Source: Haloquadratum walsbyi J07HQW1 (GTDB taxonomy: Archaea > Halobacteriota > Halobacteria > Halobacteriales > Haloferacaceae). From it: DNA of 64,000 nt. The DNA lies in the NCBI GenBank assembly GCA_000415965.1, contig KE356560.1, forward strand, positions 2,649,203 through 2,713,202. The letters are read 5' to 3'. Positions 36,942-46,349 of the stretch are shown here, one piece after another (within the stretch, counting starts at the first letter, position 1; every line of letters starts with the position of its first letter). A program made the translations under genes and the position numbers. Below the pieces are notes generated by a model, which saw nothing but the letters and a program-made list of their open reading frames with translations, had not been told where the DNA came from and made no database searches.

Positions 36942-37880
36942 ATGGACTCAATCAACCGGATGGCGGTTGAGCTTGTTGACGAAGCGATTGATTTTGCTGA
37001 GGAGCTTCGAATTGTTCCACAGGAATTGGACTCAGGTGCAAGAGTGCTTGATTTCGGTGTAAACGCAGAGGGTGGTGTCGAAGCCGGGTTATTACTTGCT
37101 GAAATCCAGACTGCCGGATTGGCGACGATACAAACACGGATGGGTGAGGTTGCAGGCGTGCAAACGCCACATGTCGAGGTTCAAACAGATCATCCTGCGG
37201 TAGCGTTATTATGCTCACAGAAGGCGGGATGGGAACTCGAATTTGATGACCCAGCGTTCGAAGGACTTGGAGCAGGACCAGCCCGTGCACTTGTCGCCGA
37301 GGAAGATGAATTTCATACCTTAGAGTACTTTGATGAGTTTGACTTGGCTGTGCTCAGCGTTGAAAGTATTTCACTCCCATCTGAAACTGTTATTGAACAT
37401 GTTGCGAATAAAACAGGTGTCAATCCGGGTGGGGTTATGCTTCCGACATACGCTACTGGATCAGTTGTCGGAAGCGTCACAGCCGCAGCACGAGCCGCGG
37501 AGCTCGCATTATTCCGATTATTTGAACTTGGGTATGATGTCCGAAACGTTCATTCAGCGTTTGGGTCAGCACCGATTGCACCAATCAGTCATAATGAGAG
37601 TGTCGCAATGGGGCGAACAAACGATGCATTAGCGTATGGGGGGACTGTACATCTCACTGTCACGGCGGATGACCCGGTACTTGAAGAACTTCCTTCAACC
37701 GCTCGGGATAAATATGGAACACCGTTCGAAGAGATCTTCGCTGAAGCAGATTGGGATTTCTATGATGTTCCAGAGAGTGTGTTTGCGCCTGCACAAGTAA
37801 CAGTTGACGTGATTGATGGTCCGACTCACGTTCTTGGCGAGACAAACGAGGACCTTGTTGCTGAATCATTCGGATATTAG
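36942..37880 (+). CDS. mch: Methenyltetrahydromethanopterin cyclohydrolase
   Basis: The 312-residue enzyme opens methenyl-H4MPT (or the folate analogue in haloarchaea) to the formyl form. It starts MDSINRMAVELVDEA and has VNAEGGVEAGLLLAEI, which are Mch signatures. HSAFGSAPIAPISHNE and the late GGTVHLTVTADD match family segments. Length matches the family. Haloarchaea lack methanogenesis but keep Mch for one-carbon metabolism, here near folD and glyA. It is upstream-isolated: 260 bp without a gene separate it from the element ending at 36685. Confidence 0.94.
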   Translation: MDSINRMAVELVDEAIDFAEELRIVPQELDSGARVLDFGVNAEGGVEAGLLLAEIQTAGLATIQTRMGEVAGVQTPHVEVQTDHPAVALLCSQKAGWELEFDDPAFEGLGAGPARALVAEEDEFHTLEYFDEFDLAVLSVESISLPSETVIEHVANKTGVNPGGVMLPTYATGSVVGSVTAAARAAELALFRLFELGYDVRNVHSAFGSAPIAPISHNESVAMGRTNDALAYGGTVHLTVTADDPVLEELPSTARDKYGTPFEEIFAEADWDFYDVPESVFAPAQVTVDVIDGPTHVLGETNEDLVAESFGY

Positions 37881-37947
37881 TTATATACCCACCGCTACAG
37901 CCGTTGGTCTCCGCCTCGGAACTCCTCTGAGTTATAGGATCTTGGGG

Positions 37948-37986
37948 CTAAATCCCTGCTCTTCAGGGCGGCGAGGGTGTTGATGC
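37948..37986 (+). repeat. Solo right end of a TnpB-type element
   Basis: GCTAAATCCCTGCTCTTCAG continues into GGCGGCGAGGGTGTTGATG. The hairpin CCCTG-CTCTT-CAGGG is at 37953-37967, and the outer GTTGA is close to GTCAA. This is the form in which IS1341-type TnpB elements end, but no gene remains beside it. It lies between the converging mch and M48 protease genes. Confidence 0.5.
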
Positions 37987-38058
37987 TGCTCGTGTCGGGA
38001 TGGCATGCGCACCAAGCGAGATGAATCAAAAGAGGAATGTACGAGACGACATCACATA

Positions 38059-39411
38059 TTAGGCTGTTGGCGCTGCTGGGTCATGGTCATCATCGGTGTC
38101 TCCATCAGCCTCAGCGGGTGAATCATCCTCATTAAGAAGTCCATCATCGACAGTATCATCGCCGTATTGCTCACGAAGTCGACGAATACGTGTCGGAATC
38201 GGTGGGTGAGTCATATGGAATGCGGCATATGCTGGATGTGGGAACGGATTCTGAAGATTTTCCCCAGCAAGTGTTTGAAGTGCCTGTGTCATGGCTGTCG
38301 GTCCACCCATAGTTTCGGCTGCGAAGTCATCGGCCTCGCGTTCATGTGACAATGAAAGTCGGTTCGTCACAGGTGATAACAGTCTGAGAACCGGTCCAGC
38401 GTACAAGAGCCCAATCCCCAATGCAGCGTATGTTACAGATGGAAGATTAAATGCGGCATATACCCATTCAGAACTCGTGATCCACCAGAGGAAGGCAAAA
38501 ACTGCTCCCATCTGGATTGTGGACGCAGCAAGTTGCTTCCAGATATGTGCTTTCTTCCAGTGTGCGAGCTCATGTGCAAGCACTGCTTGGATTGAAGTGG
38601 TGTTCATTTGCTCAATGAGGGTATCAAACAAGACAACTCGTTTGGCACGACCAAACCCAATGAAATACGCATTTGAGTGCGAAGAGCGGCGACTCGCATC
38701 CATTTCATATATTTGCTCACAATCGAATCCGGCTCGGTTGAACACATCTTCAACCGCATCACGAAGTGCTCCGAACTCAATTGGTTCGAAATCGTTGAAC
38801 AGCGGTGCAATTACCCGCGGATAGATCACCATCGTCGCGAGTGAGACACCAATGACAATGAGCCATCCAAGAACAGGCCATAACGATGGGACGGCTTCGA
38901 TGACCCACAGGACGATTCCACCAATCAGCGTAGCTGCAATGACTCCAATCACAAGAGTAATAATCCAATCACGGAGCCATAATAGAGCCGTTTGATTATT
39001 GAACCCGAATCGATCCTCAATAACGAATGTCTTGTATAAATCAAACGGTGCAGCAAGTAACCGTGAACCGACAACAGCACCAACAATGAGGAGTACCCCT
39101 TGTGTCGATGGAGCCAACCCGGTTTGTGTAAGCGCTCGTGTCAAATCGGTGTAAGTGCCGGTTAATACAACACCCAAGACAATGGCGAGTCCAACCCATG
39201 ATTGGGTCCGTGAGAGGATTGTTGTTGAGCGTTGATATGCAAGCATTCGTTCAGGGTCTGAAATATCGAGTCCTTCACGGATCCACGTATCTGCATCGCG
39301 AACGGCTGTTGTCCCATAACTGAGATTAAGCACATCAAGTGCCGAATATAATATCTGGACACCAACAAGCAAAACAACAAGTCCAATAACTGGTGTTGAT
39401 ACCGAGAACAT
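38059..39411 (-). CDS. STE24-like M48 membrane protease
   Basis: The ATG at 39411 (MFSVSTPVIG) gives 450 residues; the 47-codon upstream extension is Pro/Ser-rich and unsupported. HELAH at 280-284 binds zinc, and HEREADDFA further on supplies the third ligand. Seven or so membrane helices, with a long N-terminal part before HELAH, match CAAX prenyl protease 1 (STE24) rather than the shorter HtpX. A role in membrane protein quality control or cleavage of prenylated proteins is inferred. The C-terminal tail is very acidic (DDSPAEADGDTDDDHD), typical for halophiles. Confidence 0.88.
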   Translation of the reverse strand: MFSVSTPVIGLVVLLVGVQILYSALDVLNLSYGTTAVRDADTWIREGLDISDPERMLAYQRSTTILSRTQSWVGLAIVLGVVLTGTYTDLTRALTQTGLAPSTQGVLLIVGAVVGSRLLAAPFDLYKTFVIEDRFGFNNQTALLWLRDWIITLVIGVIAATLIGGIVLWVIEAVPSLWPVLGWLIVIGVSLATMVIYPRVIAPLFNDFEPIEFGALRDAVEDVFNRAGFDCEQIYEMDASRRSSHSNAYFIGFGRAKRVVLFDTLIEQMNTTSIQAVLAHELAHWKKAHIWKQLAASTIQMGAVFAFLWWITSSEWVYAAFNLPSVTYAALGIGLLYAGPVLRLLSPVTNRLSLSHEREADDFAAETMGGPTAMTQALQTLAGENLQNPFPHPAYAAFHMTHPPIPTRIRRLREQYGDDTVDDGLLNEDDSPAEADGDTDDDHDPAAPTA

Positions 39412-39613
39412 ATCAAAAAAATGTGGAGCCGGCAATTTCAATTTCTCGGGAGGGATGGGCGTTGAGAGTGCTGACTGAGACTGTGCTACGGGATGAGGAG
39501 AAATCTTGTGTGACCTGCCCACTGATATTGGACTGAGCACCACGAGTATCAATGTGGGGCTTGTGCTTACTGCAGTTCACATTTGGATCCCAGTTTGAAC
39601 AGTCTGGGCGTCG

Positions 39614-41242
39614 TTACTCTGAGTTATCAGTAGGTGTAGTGACGTCAGTGACCGTTCCAACCCCTTTGGATTGTCCCTCACGGAATACAAAGCGTTGTCC
39701 TTCTTCAACGAGATACGGGCGGAATTTAAATTCGACAGTTGCGATGCCAGTATCACCAGGAAGAAGTTGTCCATCATCTGGGTGGAAGATAACAGCCTCA
39801 CTCGCTGTTTGCAGATGAACAACCGGTTCATATCCATCGCGAATCCGCGTCGGGTGATTGAGTACCATTATTTCAGCCTCAAATGAGCGAACAGCGGTCG
39901 GATCATTTTCTGCTGGAAGCAGTGCCATGCCACGCTCGATTTCCTCCTCATCGACGCCTTTCAATGCAATACCGACGATTCTTCCCGCTTCTGCGCGGTC
40001 AACACGATGATAATGCATCTCGATTGAGCGAACCTCAACGTCACGGAATGAGCCATCCGGCATTGGACCGAGTTGTAGTTCGTCACCAGCCTCAACACTA
40101 CCAGATTCGACAGTTCCCGAGGCAACAGCACCAACACCGGTCACTGAGTATGTCCGGTCAACGTACATTCGGAAGTCATCCCGATCATGATTTGTCGTTT
40201 TTGGGAGAGACTCAAACATTGAATCGAGATCATCAAGCCCAGTCATCGTTACCGCACTCGTTCGAAGGATTGGAACGACTGAGTCGCTTAATTCACTGAC
40301 AGCCGCAGCAACCCCATGTCGCTCGATCAAAAACGGCGTCCGACCAACATCGCGAAGTAATCGTTCAACAGCGCGTTCAACCTCAGCAACACGCTCGGTA
40401 TCAACCATATCAACCTTCGTAATGGCAACGACAGTTGGAAGTTCCATCGCGAGGAGAATGCCAAGATGTTCGCGTGTCGTTTTTGTTGGACCATCGTCAG
40501 CGGCGACAACAAGAAGTCCATAATCAAGTCGCTGCCCAACGAGCCCACGAATAGTCGTTCGGAGCCACGGTTCATGACCCACTGTGTCGACAAATGAGAC
40601 AAGACGGTCAGACTCTTCGACAACTCGGGCTCGGTCTGACTTCCGATGTGGATTATCCATATGGACGGTCTCAGTGTTGGTGAATCCATACACAGCATAT
40701 GAGAGGTCAGCTGAGAGACCGCGCTCAACCTCATGTGGTTGTACATCAAGAAACCCACGGGTCTGCCCCTGCCCATCATCGGCAGTTCCAGTCACGAGTG
40801 AGCCGACAAGCGTCGACTTTCCATGATCAACGTGACCGGCTGTCCCAACGACAATATGATCATCGTCGACATTGAGCATCGACCCCTCGTTGAGGGTTGC
40901 AACCCCAACACGCCCACGCTCTGCCTCAGTACCAACTCCCCAGGTTTCAACATCCTCAATATGTGCTCCAGCCTCTTCGGCAAGCACAGAGAGGACATCC
41001 ATTGACTCTGAGAACGCATCCGCAGAAATGCCGGCAATACCACCATCGTCGGTTACACCGATAACGTACATCGCGGTGCCATCACCTGAGAGTATTCGGT
41101 GACGTAATTGTGCTGCAAGACTCTCGAGTCGCCCATCTGCGAGGTGTACCTCACGGGAGAGCCGTTCTTTGAACTCAACGTTTCCTCCCTCTTCCTCGCC
41201 GCGATCAAGGGCCGCCTCAAGAGCGGCCCGATCCGCGCTCAT
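39614..41242 (-). CDS. GTPBP1/EF1A-like translational-type GTPase
   Basis: The protein has 542 residues from the ATG at 41242 (MSADRAALEA); the 67-codon open extension upstream is not protein-like. Residues 1-125 form an N-terminal domain of the GTPBP1 type. Then come P-loop GHVDHGKS at 136-143, switch II in VDTVGHEP, and TKVD as the base-specificity motif. Beta-barrel domains II and III follow, including DRTYSVTGVGAVASGTV. Eukaryotic relatives (GTPBP1/2) act in ribosome rescue and mRNA turnover, and archaeal ones are uncharacterised. It is separated from the protease gene by 202 bp. Confidence 0.88.
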   Translation of the reverse strand: MSADRAALEAALDRGEEEGGNVEFKERLSREVHLADGRLESLAAQLRHRILSGDGTAMYVIGVTDDGGIAGISADAFSESMDVLSVLAEEAGAHIEDVETWGVGTEAERGRVGVATLNEGSMLNVDDDHIVVGTAGHVDHGKSTLVGSLVTGTADDGQGQTRGFLDVQPHEVERGLSADLSYAVYGFTNTETVHMDNPHRKSDRARVVEESDRLVSFVDTVGHEPWLRTTIRGLVGQRLDYGLLVVAADDGPTKTTREHLGILLAMELPTVVAITKVDMVDTERVAEVERAVERLLRDVGRTPFLIERHGVAAAVSELSDSVVPILRTSAVTMTGLDDLDSMFESLPKTTNHDRDDFRMYVDRTYSVTGVGAVASGTVESGSVEAGDELQLGPMPDGSFRDVEVRSIEMHYHRVDRAEAGRIVGIALKGVDEEEIERGMALLPAENDPTAVRSFEAEIMVLNHPTRIRDGYEPVVHLQTASEAVIFHPDDGQLLPGDTGIATVEFKFRPYLVEEGQRFVFREGQSKGVGTVTDVTTPTDNSE

Positions 41243-41620
41243 ATCGATAGGTAGGCAATGATTTATTAAAACCCTTTTCGTGGTGTGGCTTCTCTTCTCA
41301 CAATATTGGTATCGAGGTGTATTGAGTATGTGGATGCAGATGTGACCGTGACTATGACTGTAATGCAAGGTGAAAGCCCACACAGCTTTTATAATGGGGG
41401 AACTCGCCTGCGGGCAACAGCAACACGACACAGCCACAGACACAGCATCGACAGATTGGCTGTACGATGAGAGCCGATTAATCTGAGTAACCCATGGGAA
41501 GCACGCGAATCACCGCTGAACGGGAGTCACGGTGGTTGTCCCGAGTTCTAAAAAGTGAGACTCTCCCGCGATTGAAGACGCGGGTATTCTATAACTGGGC
41601 GTAGTATTGGGAGATCACTA
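41243..41620. other. Spacer with a solo palindrome
   Basis: No gene is seen in 378 bp. A short reiterated CACAGCCACAGACACAGCAT stretch is near 41430. CCCGCG-ATTGAAGA-CGCGGG at 41565-41584 is a perfect 6-bp-stem hairpin preceded by GAGACTCT. It resembles the left ends of the palindromic elements elsewhere in the window. Confidence 0.5.
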
Positions 41621-42139
41621 TCACTCAGAGAGATGTTCATATGCCTGATTGACGCGTTTAAATCTCTCCTCATCACCCGTTTCGGTATCAGGATGAGTCT
41701 CTTTGACCCGTTCGCGATATGCACGCTTGATCGTTGTTTGATCAGCATCTGAGTCAACCCCGAGTGTTTGATATGCCTCTTGAGTGCTCAGTCCATTCGA
41801 GTGTCGTGGTGTTCGATTACTTCGCCCACGAGTGTATCGAGTCTGTCGGTGATTCGTTGCACGTCGTCCTGGTCCAGATCCGTCAAAACTACCTGGTCCA
41901 CGGGTGGCATTTCCAGACTGATTGGCGCCGCGACGACTCCTTCGCTGCTGGGTTGCACCTGCGCGGAGCGTTTTCTCGATGCGTCCGCTCGCATGATACC
42001 ACAGGAGGTATGTTGCTGCTGCAAAGGGAACAGCAACAATAAGTAAGAATATTTGATAAACGAATGAAAGGATGGTTAACAGGGTCGTAATACCTGCAAA
42101 GACAGCTGCGATTCCGACAACGAGGCGATCTGCGTCCAC
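41621..42139 (-). CDS. Membrane-anchored J-domain protein
   Basis: The first 47 residues of this 172-residue protein hold two membrane helices (LVVGIAAVFAGITTLLTILS and FLLIVAVPFAAATYLLW). A polar Arg/Gly/Ser-rich linker runs to about 115. The J domain is C-terminal: EAYQTLGVDSDADQTTIKRA, with HPD at 149-151. It would recruit DnaK (Hsp70) to the membrane. A similar layout is seen in haloarchaeal and mitochondrial import J-proteins. It is single; 344 bp of gene-free DNA lie upstream. Confidence 0.9.
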   Translation of the reverse strand: MDADRLVVGIAAVFAGITTLLTILSFVYQIFLLIVAVPFAAATYLLWYHASGRIEKTLRAGATQQRRSRRGANQSGNATRGPGSFDGSGPGRRATNHRQTRYTRGRSNRTPRHSNGLSTQEAYQTLGVDSDADQTTIKRAYRERVKETHPDTETGDEERFKRVNQAYEHLSE

Positions 42140-42483
42140 ACCAGTAGCTAGATGCCAACGAACGTAAACGTCCCGGCGGTCTCAATGAAGTATAATAATT
42201 ATTATATTATGTCGTCCATTGACGCGGATCGGCGAGGGATGTATGATTGTGAAACAATCTTGTATGGTCGGTAAGATTCGAGTGCATTTCACCCATTCAC
42301 CCGGACGATGAGATTTATATCATGTGCATGTATTGAATGCGTCAGAGTCCACATTTAAACCTGAAGAGATAATCAAGAGAGACCACCGGAAAGACAGCAC
42401 ATATCTCCGTTCTCAAAGGCTGGCGCGACCTCACGGTTAAAATCAGCCGCGTGAACAAACCTGAGTAACTGGCTAACTAGAAT
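42140..42483. other. Gene-free spacer before the accessory insert
   Basis: An AT-rich stretch (TAATAATTATTATATTATG) near 42190-42210 could hold the promoter of the J-protein. I see no gene and no clear left end for the element that begins with the 409-residue gene. GGAAAGACAGCACATATCTC near 42390 has no counterpart elsewhere in the window. Confidence 0.4.
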
Positions 42484-43713
42484 ATGACTGGGATAGAACA
42501 AGACGGTGACGAAACGGATACCATTGAGCAGATGCACCCTGACAGAGTCGGGCACATCCTTTCGATGGGTGAGAAAAAACCAGTCCGGGTGTATCTTGAA
42601 AACGGCGAGATTACTGTCCCTATCAAGCCGGTCAAAGAGCGCAGAGGACCGGAAACAGTGACCGTGCCGTGCGCGTGCTTCGACGCAATAGTTGATATGG
42701 TTGATATCGCTGACGCTGGAGAAACCGTCTACGCGAGATTCCACCTCCCAGAGAGTGAGTGGTGTCGTCTTGGTCTTCATAGACATTGGGAGGAAGACAA
42801 CGCCGAGGACTGGAGATGTGAGCGGATGATCGAGGTGTGGCTGAGCCGGTTCAAAAACGCTTCATCCGGCGAGTACGACTCTGACGGGTACAGTTCCCCC
42901 GTGCCGTCCGACTCTCCAACTGTCACCATCTACGAAGAACACGACTTCGAAGTTGACTCACCACCAGCACCATTTGACCGACCAGATCTTGAGTTCGACG
43001 TTGCGACGGCGGAGAGTGTCTCTAATTATCATAACGCCCGCACCCGCCACACTCTCGGTTCTGTCAAGGCGGTTGAACGGCTGGACAGCATCAACGAATG
43101 GCCGGAGAAACGAGATGTCAGTCTGCCGAATGGGAGATACGAGATACCATCAAAACACCCGCAAGTTAAATTCAACGAGGTTGATACACTTCCGATTGAC
43201 GGGAACATTCTCGCCGCTGTCCACGCAATTAACCGCCACGCCAAGCGTCTTGATGAGGCGGCAGACCGAGCCTACGAAATTGGTGAAGGGGCTGAAGCAA
43301 AAGTGAAATCTACACAAAAGAAGGTACTGTACGATGCTAAGACCATTGCCGTCCACCGTCTCACGAAGTCCGCTCCTGATGCTGTCGACCTCCGTCTCCA
43401 CGGACTGTATGAGGACGTTGAGATGTACTGCTTCCGGTTCTCCACCGACTATTCCTTCCATCAACCGAGGGACGCTGTTGATGACGAGTTGCTGGATGCT
43501 GTCGGGTGGAACATAGATAATGAAGAAGCACGGGAAATCGACTTCCAACCATCTACAGACGTGAGTAATCTCCAGTTGTCTCTGTCAGAGGCGCTGGGCG
43601 TTCTTTCTAGCCACGGAATCGACGCCAATGATCATCTCCAGACCGAAGTTGTCGAGGACTACACGTTTGGGTACCGAATCTCAACGATATTCAGAGTTGA
43701 TGATGATGACTGA
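42484..43713 (+). CDS. Unknown 409-residue protein, coupled to a TnpB-like gene
   Basis: This is an intact frame starting MTGIEQDGDETDTIEQMH. I do not recognise the family. Residues 1-125 look like a small beta-rich domain with two Cys (VPCACFDAIVDMV) and a WCRLGLHRHWEED segment. Residues 140-185 are a Pro/Asp/Ser-rich linker. Residues 235-300 are strongly helical (AVHAINRHAKRLDEAADRAYEIGEG). The last 60 residues are acidic and beta-rich. Codon use is more C/G-ending than in the neighbouring housekeeping genes, suggesting transfer. Its stop overlaps the ATG of the next frame (TGATG at 43711-43715), so the pair was translated together. A role as accessory to TnpB, or as an independent cargo gene, is open. 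Confidence 0.7.
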   Translation: MTGIEQDGDETDTIEQMHPDRVGHILSMGEKKPVRVYLENGEITVPIKPVKERRGPETVTVPCACFDAIVDMVDIADAGETVYARFHLPESEWCRLGLHRHWEEDNAEDWRCERMIEVWLSRFKNASSGEYDSDGYSSPVPSDSPTVTIYEEHDFEVDSPPAPFDRPDLEFDVATAESVSNYHNARTRHTLGSVKAVERLDSINEWPEKRDVSLPNGRYEIPSKHPQVKFNEVDTLPIDGNILAAVHAINRHAKRLDEAADRAYEIGEGAEAKVKSTQKKVLYDAKTIAVHRLTKSAPDAVDLRLHGLYEDVEMYCFRFSTDYSFHQPRDAVDDELLDAVGWNIDNEEAREIDFQPSTDVSNLQLSLSEALGVLSSHGIDANDHLQTEVVEDYTFGYRISTIFRVDDDD

Positions 43714-45230
43714 TGAGTCTGACCGAGTGGTTCTACATCCCCGACGAGTCCTCCGACCCATGTAATTGTCTGCCCACGTTCGCTCAGAAATATACCCACC
43801 AACTGCCCGAACGATACGACGCTTTCGAGGATGTCAACGAATACGTCTACGACAAGTTCAGGCGATGTGTCTACCACCGCATCATCCACGTTCCTGATAA
43901 TTATATCAACGAGTTTCAGGCTTTCAGTCTGTGATCGAAACCGTTGCCAAACGCGAGAGTCGACGCGTTGGCTGGCAGCAGCCCCGGACACGACTGTACG
44001 ATGAGGAGTCGGCGTATATCGAGTGGCGAGTGTTGAAGTCCATCGTCAAGCAATCTGGTGACTACGACGACACACATGGACAGTTCTCTGAGATGGACAC
44101 AGGGGTGGTCGAGAAGTCGGAGCCCGACGGCACATTACCGTATCGGGCGAGACGACTCTCACATCCACAAGCGATTTATCGAAGACGGAAAACTTCGCTT
44201 TGGATTGAACGCACCGGACTCACTCTCACCAGGGAGTTACCACGATTGGACGAAACAGGAACCCCGATTCCCAACACGTTCTCGATTTTACCAGCTACTC
44301 GACACTAGTAAGATGAAAACGCCGGCATTCCACACGCCTGAACATGGGCACACGCTCGACGTGCCCGGTTTTATTTCCGAGTAGAAAGCTGAGACAGTTG
44401 CAGACCGTGTATCGGTGGTCGATCCCAGCGTCAAAAAACAGGTCACGGCGGTTGTCCTTGACAGCGGCGACGGGACACACGAACAAGTAACGCCGCCACA
44501 GTTCCTCGATTATCAAGCGAAGGACAAATTATTCCGAGTGATAATTGCTGTCGAAGGCATCAACGATCGGCTGGCGGAGTTGCGGCAACAGGGCAAAGCA
44601 CACATAGATCGGTCCCGATTCGACCACCTTCCGAGTGAGTATCGCCAGACACGCCAGAAGGACCGGCAGTTGCGCGAACAGATCTCGCACGATGTGATGA
44701 ACCAGTTGGTGTTTCTGACAGTCGAGAGCGAGTGTGAAACTACCATTTTCGAATCGCTCGGGAAGATTAAATCTCCTGATACAGCTGGTGCGCGTGGTCA
44801 AGAACACTTCCTGCTCCTGCAGGCTCTTGTCACACACGTCGTAGATGGGTGCATCGACTACGAGGTTGGTCGTACTGCCATCGGTGACGGTGAGTTGAGC
44901 GAGATTCATGAAGACGAGAACAGCGACTCGCGGAATTGGGACAAATGTGGGGACAAGAAGTTCAACGGATGGGAGCTCGACCGGCTCACCACATTGTTTG
45001 AATATAAGCCTGAAGAACAAGCATCCTCGTGAATCATTTCGGGGTCACATCAGATCAACATCAACATCAACATCAAAGCCCCGAGGCACTTGTCTTGTTT
45101 CCTCTGTAGACCGCACAGGCGAGCGAGACATATCGAACATCGAAGATATGGACTGTCCGTATTGGTGTCGTGATCGGGAGCGTGACGCGAACCGTATAGG
45201 ACGTTGTCTGTAGTCGGTGAGTCGTGTGGT
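43713..45230 (+). pseudogene. tnpB: Decayed TnpB-like RNA-guided nuclease gene
   Basis: Pieces in two frames form one TnpB-related protein. The N-terminal piece starts at 43713 (MSLTEWFYIPDESSD). A shift near 43925 leads to KRESRRVGWQQPRTRLYD. A shift near 44150 leads to HIHKRFIEDGKLRFGLNA. A TAG interrupts at 44382, then ADRVSVVDPSVKKQVTAVVL continues. The RuvC-I Asp lies in VVDPSVKK, and the RuvC-II Glu in TTIFESLGKI (near 44755). After about 44790 the sequence departs from the family until a Cys/Asp remnant (DCPYWCRDRERDANR, 45150-45195) that fits the zinc finger and RuvC-III Asp. It is not functional. It matches the larger haloarchaeal TnpB-related proteins from memory. Confidence 0.72.
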
Positions 45231-45311
45231 ACGATGATGAACACGGACGTGAACGGTGCGCGGTTGCATGACGCGGTGATGCGGTGAACACTCGCAGACA
45301 GATAACTCAAA

Positions 45312-45349
45312 CTCGGGATCCTCGCCGAGAGGCGGGGACGGATGTCAAC
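45312..45349 (+). repeat. Right end of the TnpB-like element
   Basis: The hairpin CCTCGCC-GAG-AGGCGGG at about 45320-45336 is followed by GACGGATGTCAAC, with the outer GTCAA seen at the other element ends in this window. It sits about 115 bp beyond the last TnpB-like residues, where the structured 3' RNA (guide scaffold) of active TnpB elements would be encoded. Confidence 0.65.
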
Positions 45350-45397
45350 AGGGTTCAAACCAGTATGTTCAATAATCCATCGCGCACAGCTTGTTAT

Positions 45398-45577
45398 ATG
45401 AGTCTTGAACGCGAATATGAATGTCCTGAGTGTGAAGGGATGCACTTTTGGAAAACAGCATCAATGGAAGTCCATCTAGGGACGAAAATCAAGTGGGCAT
45501 GTGATGAGTGTGGATATGAATTTATAGAGATTGATGATATCAACACAGCAGGTGAAGTCTCAGTTGACTCGGATTGA
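45398..45577 (+). CDS. Small zinc-ribbon protein
   Basis: From the ATG at 45398 (MSLEREYECPECEG) the protein has 59 residues. Two CxxC pairs, CPEC near residue 9 and CDEC near 38, with KIKWACDECGYEF, make a complete zinc ribbon. I recall haloarchaeal proteins of this kind of unknown function. The longer open frame upstream (to 45284) runs through the element end and is not supported. TTGTTATATG overlaps the start, so an upstream box near 45370 would be the promoter. Confidence 0.78.
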   Translation: MSLEREYECPECEGMHFWKTASMEVHLGTKIKWACDECGYEFIEIDDINTAGEVSVDSD

Positions 45578-45640
45578 GTGTTGAGTATTAACTGTTGAGA
45601 GGCGAGAGGCTGAAGACTGAAAAGCCACTCACGTATGTCC

Positions 45641-46348
45641 TCACTCGCCAAGGTACAATGCTGCTACCTCATCACTTTCGAGTAACTCCGTCCCATCACC
45701 CTCAAACTCGTTTTCTCCCATATCAAGAACATATCCGCGGTCAGACACGCTGAGTGCCTGACGAGCATTTTGTTCAACCATTAAAATCGCGGTATTTGTT
45801 TCATCACGAATCTCGACAAGTCGATCAAACATATTATCGACAAGATCTGGAGCAAGTCCTGCGGATGGTTCATCAACGAGTAATAAATCAGGGTCTATCA
45901 TCAATGCTGAAGAGAGAGCAAGCATCTGTTGTTGCCCACCAGACATCGAGCCAGCCCGCTGATTCCGACGTTCAGAGAGTATCGGAAACCGATCCCAGAC
46001 CGTCTGAAGATCAGATTGAGTCGGTGTTCCATCAATATATGCCCCCATTTCAAGATTTTCACGAACGCTGAGAGTCGGAAATATATTTTCTTTTTGTGGA
46101 ACATAACATAATCCCCGTCGGGTGACTTCATCAGGGCGCAGTGGTGTGATATCCTCTCCGTTAAATGTCACAGTTCCTTCCCAACAATCAATTAACCCAT
46201 ATGTTGCTTTCATCATCGTCGATTTGCCTGCTCCATTCGGACCGATGATTGTGACAATCTCATCGCGTTGAACGTCAAGGTCAACGCCGTGGAGAATCTC
46301 TGCATCTCCATATCCAGAAACGATATTACGTGCCTCAAGTAGCGGCAT
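45641..46348 (-). CDS. livF: Branched-chain amino acid ABC transporter ATPase LivF
   Basis: From the ATG at 46348 (MPLLEARNIV) the protein has 235 residues. Walker A is GPNGAGKST, the Q-loop is in CYVPQKENIF, the signature is MSGGQQQM and Walker B is LLLVDEPSAGL, with the switch His replaced in LMVEQN as usual for LivF. It starts just after the stop of livG and is the last gene of the operon livH-livM-livG-livF. It would pair with LivG to power import through LivH/LivM. Confidence 0.93.
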   Translation of the reverse strand: MPLLEARNIVSGYGDAEILHGVDLDVQRDEIVTIIGPNGAGKSTMMKATYGLIDCWEGTVTFNGEDITPLRPDEVTRRGLCYVPQKENIFPTLSVRENLEMGAYIDGTPTQSDLQTVWDRFPILSERRNQRAGSMSGGQQQMLALSSALMIDPDLLLVDEPSAGLAPDLVDNMFDRLVEIRDETNTAILMVEQNARQALSVSDRGYVLDMGENEFEGDGTELLESDEVAALYLGE

Positions 46349-46349
46349 T

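Noticed and set aside
41565..41584. Intrinsic terminator for the J-protein or GTPase gene
   Set aside because: The hairpin is not followed by a T-run, and archaeal termination does not need one; the form fits an element end better.
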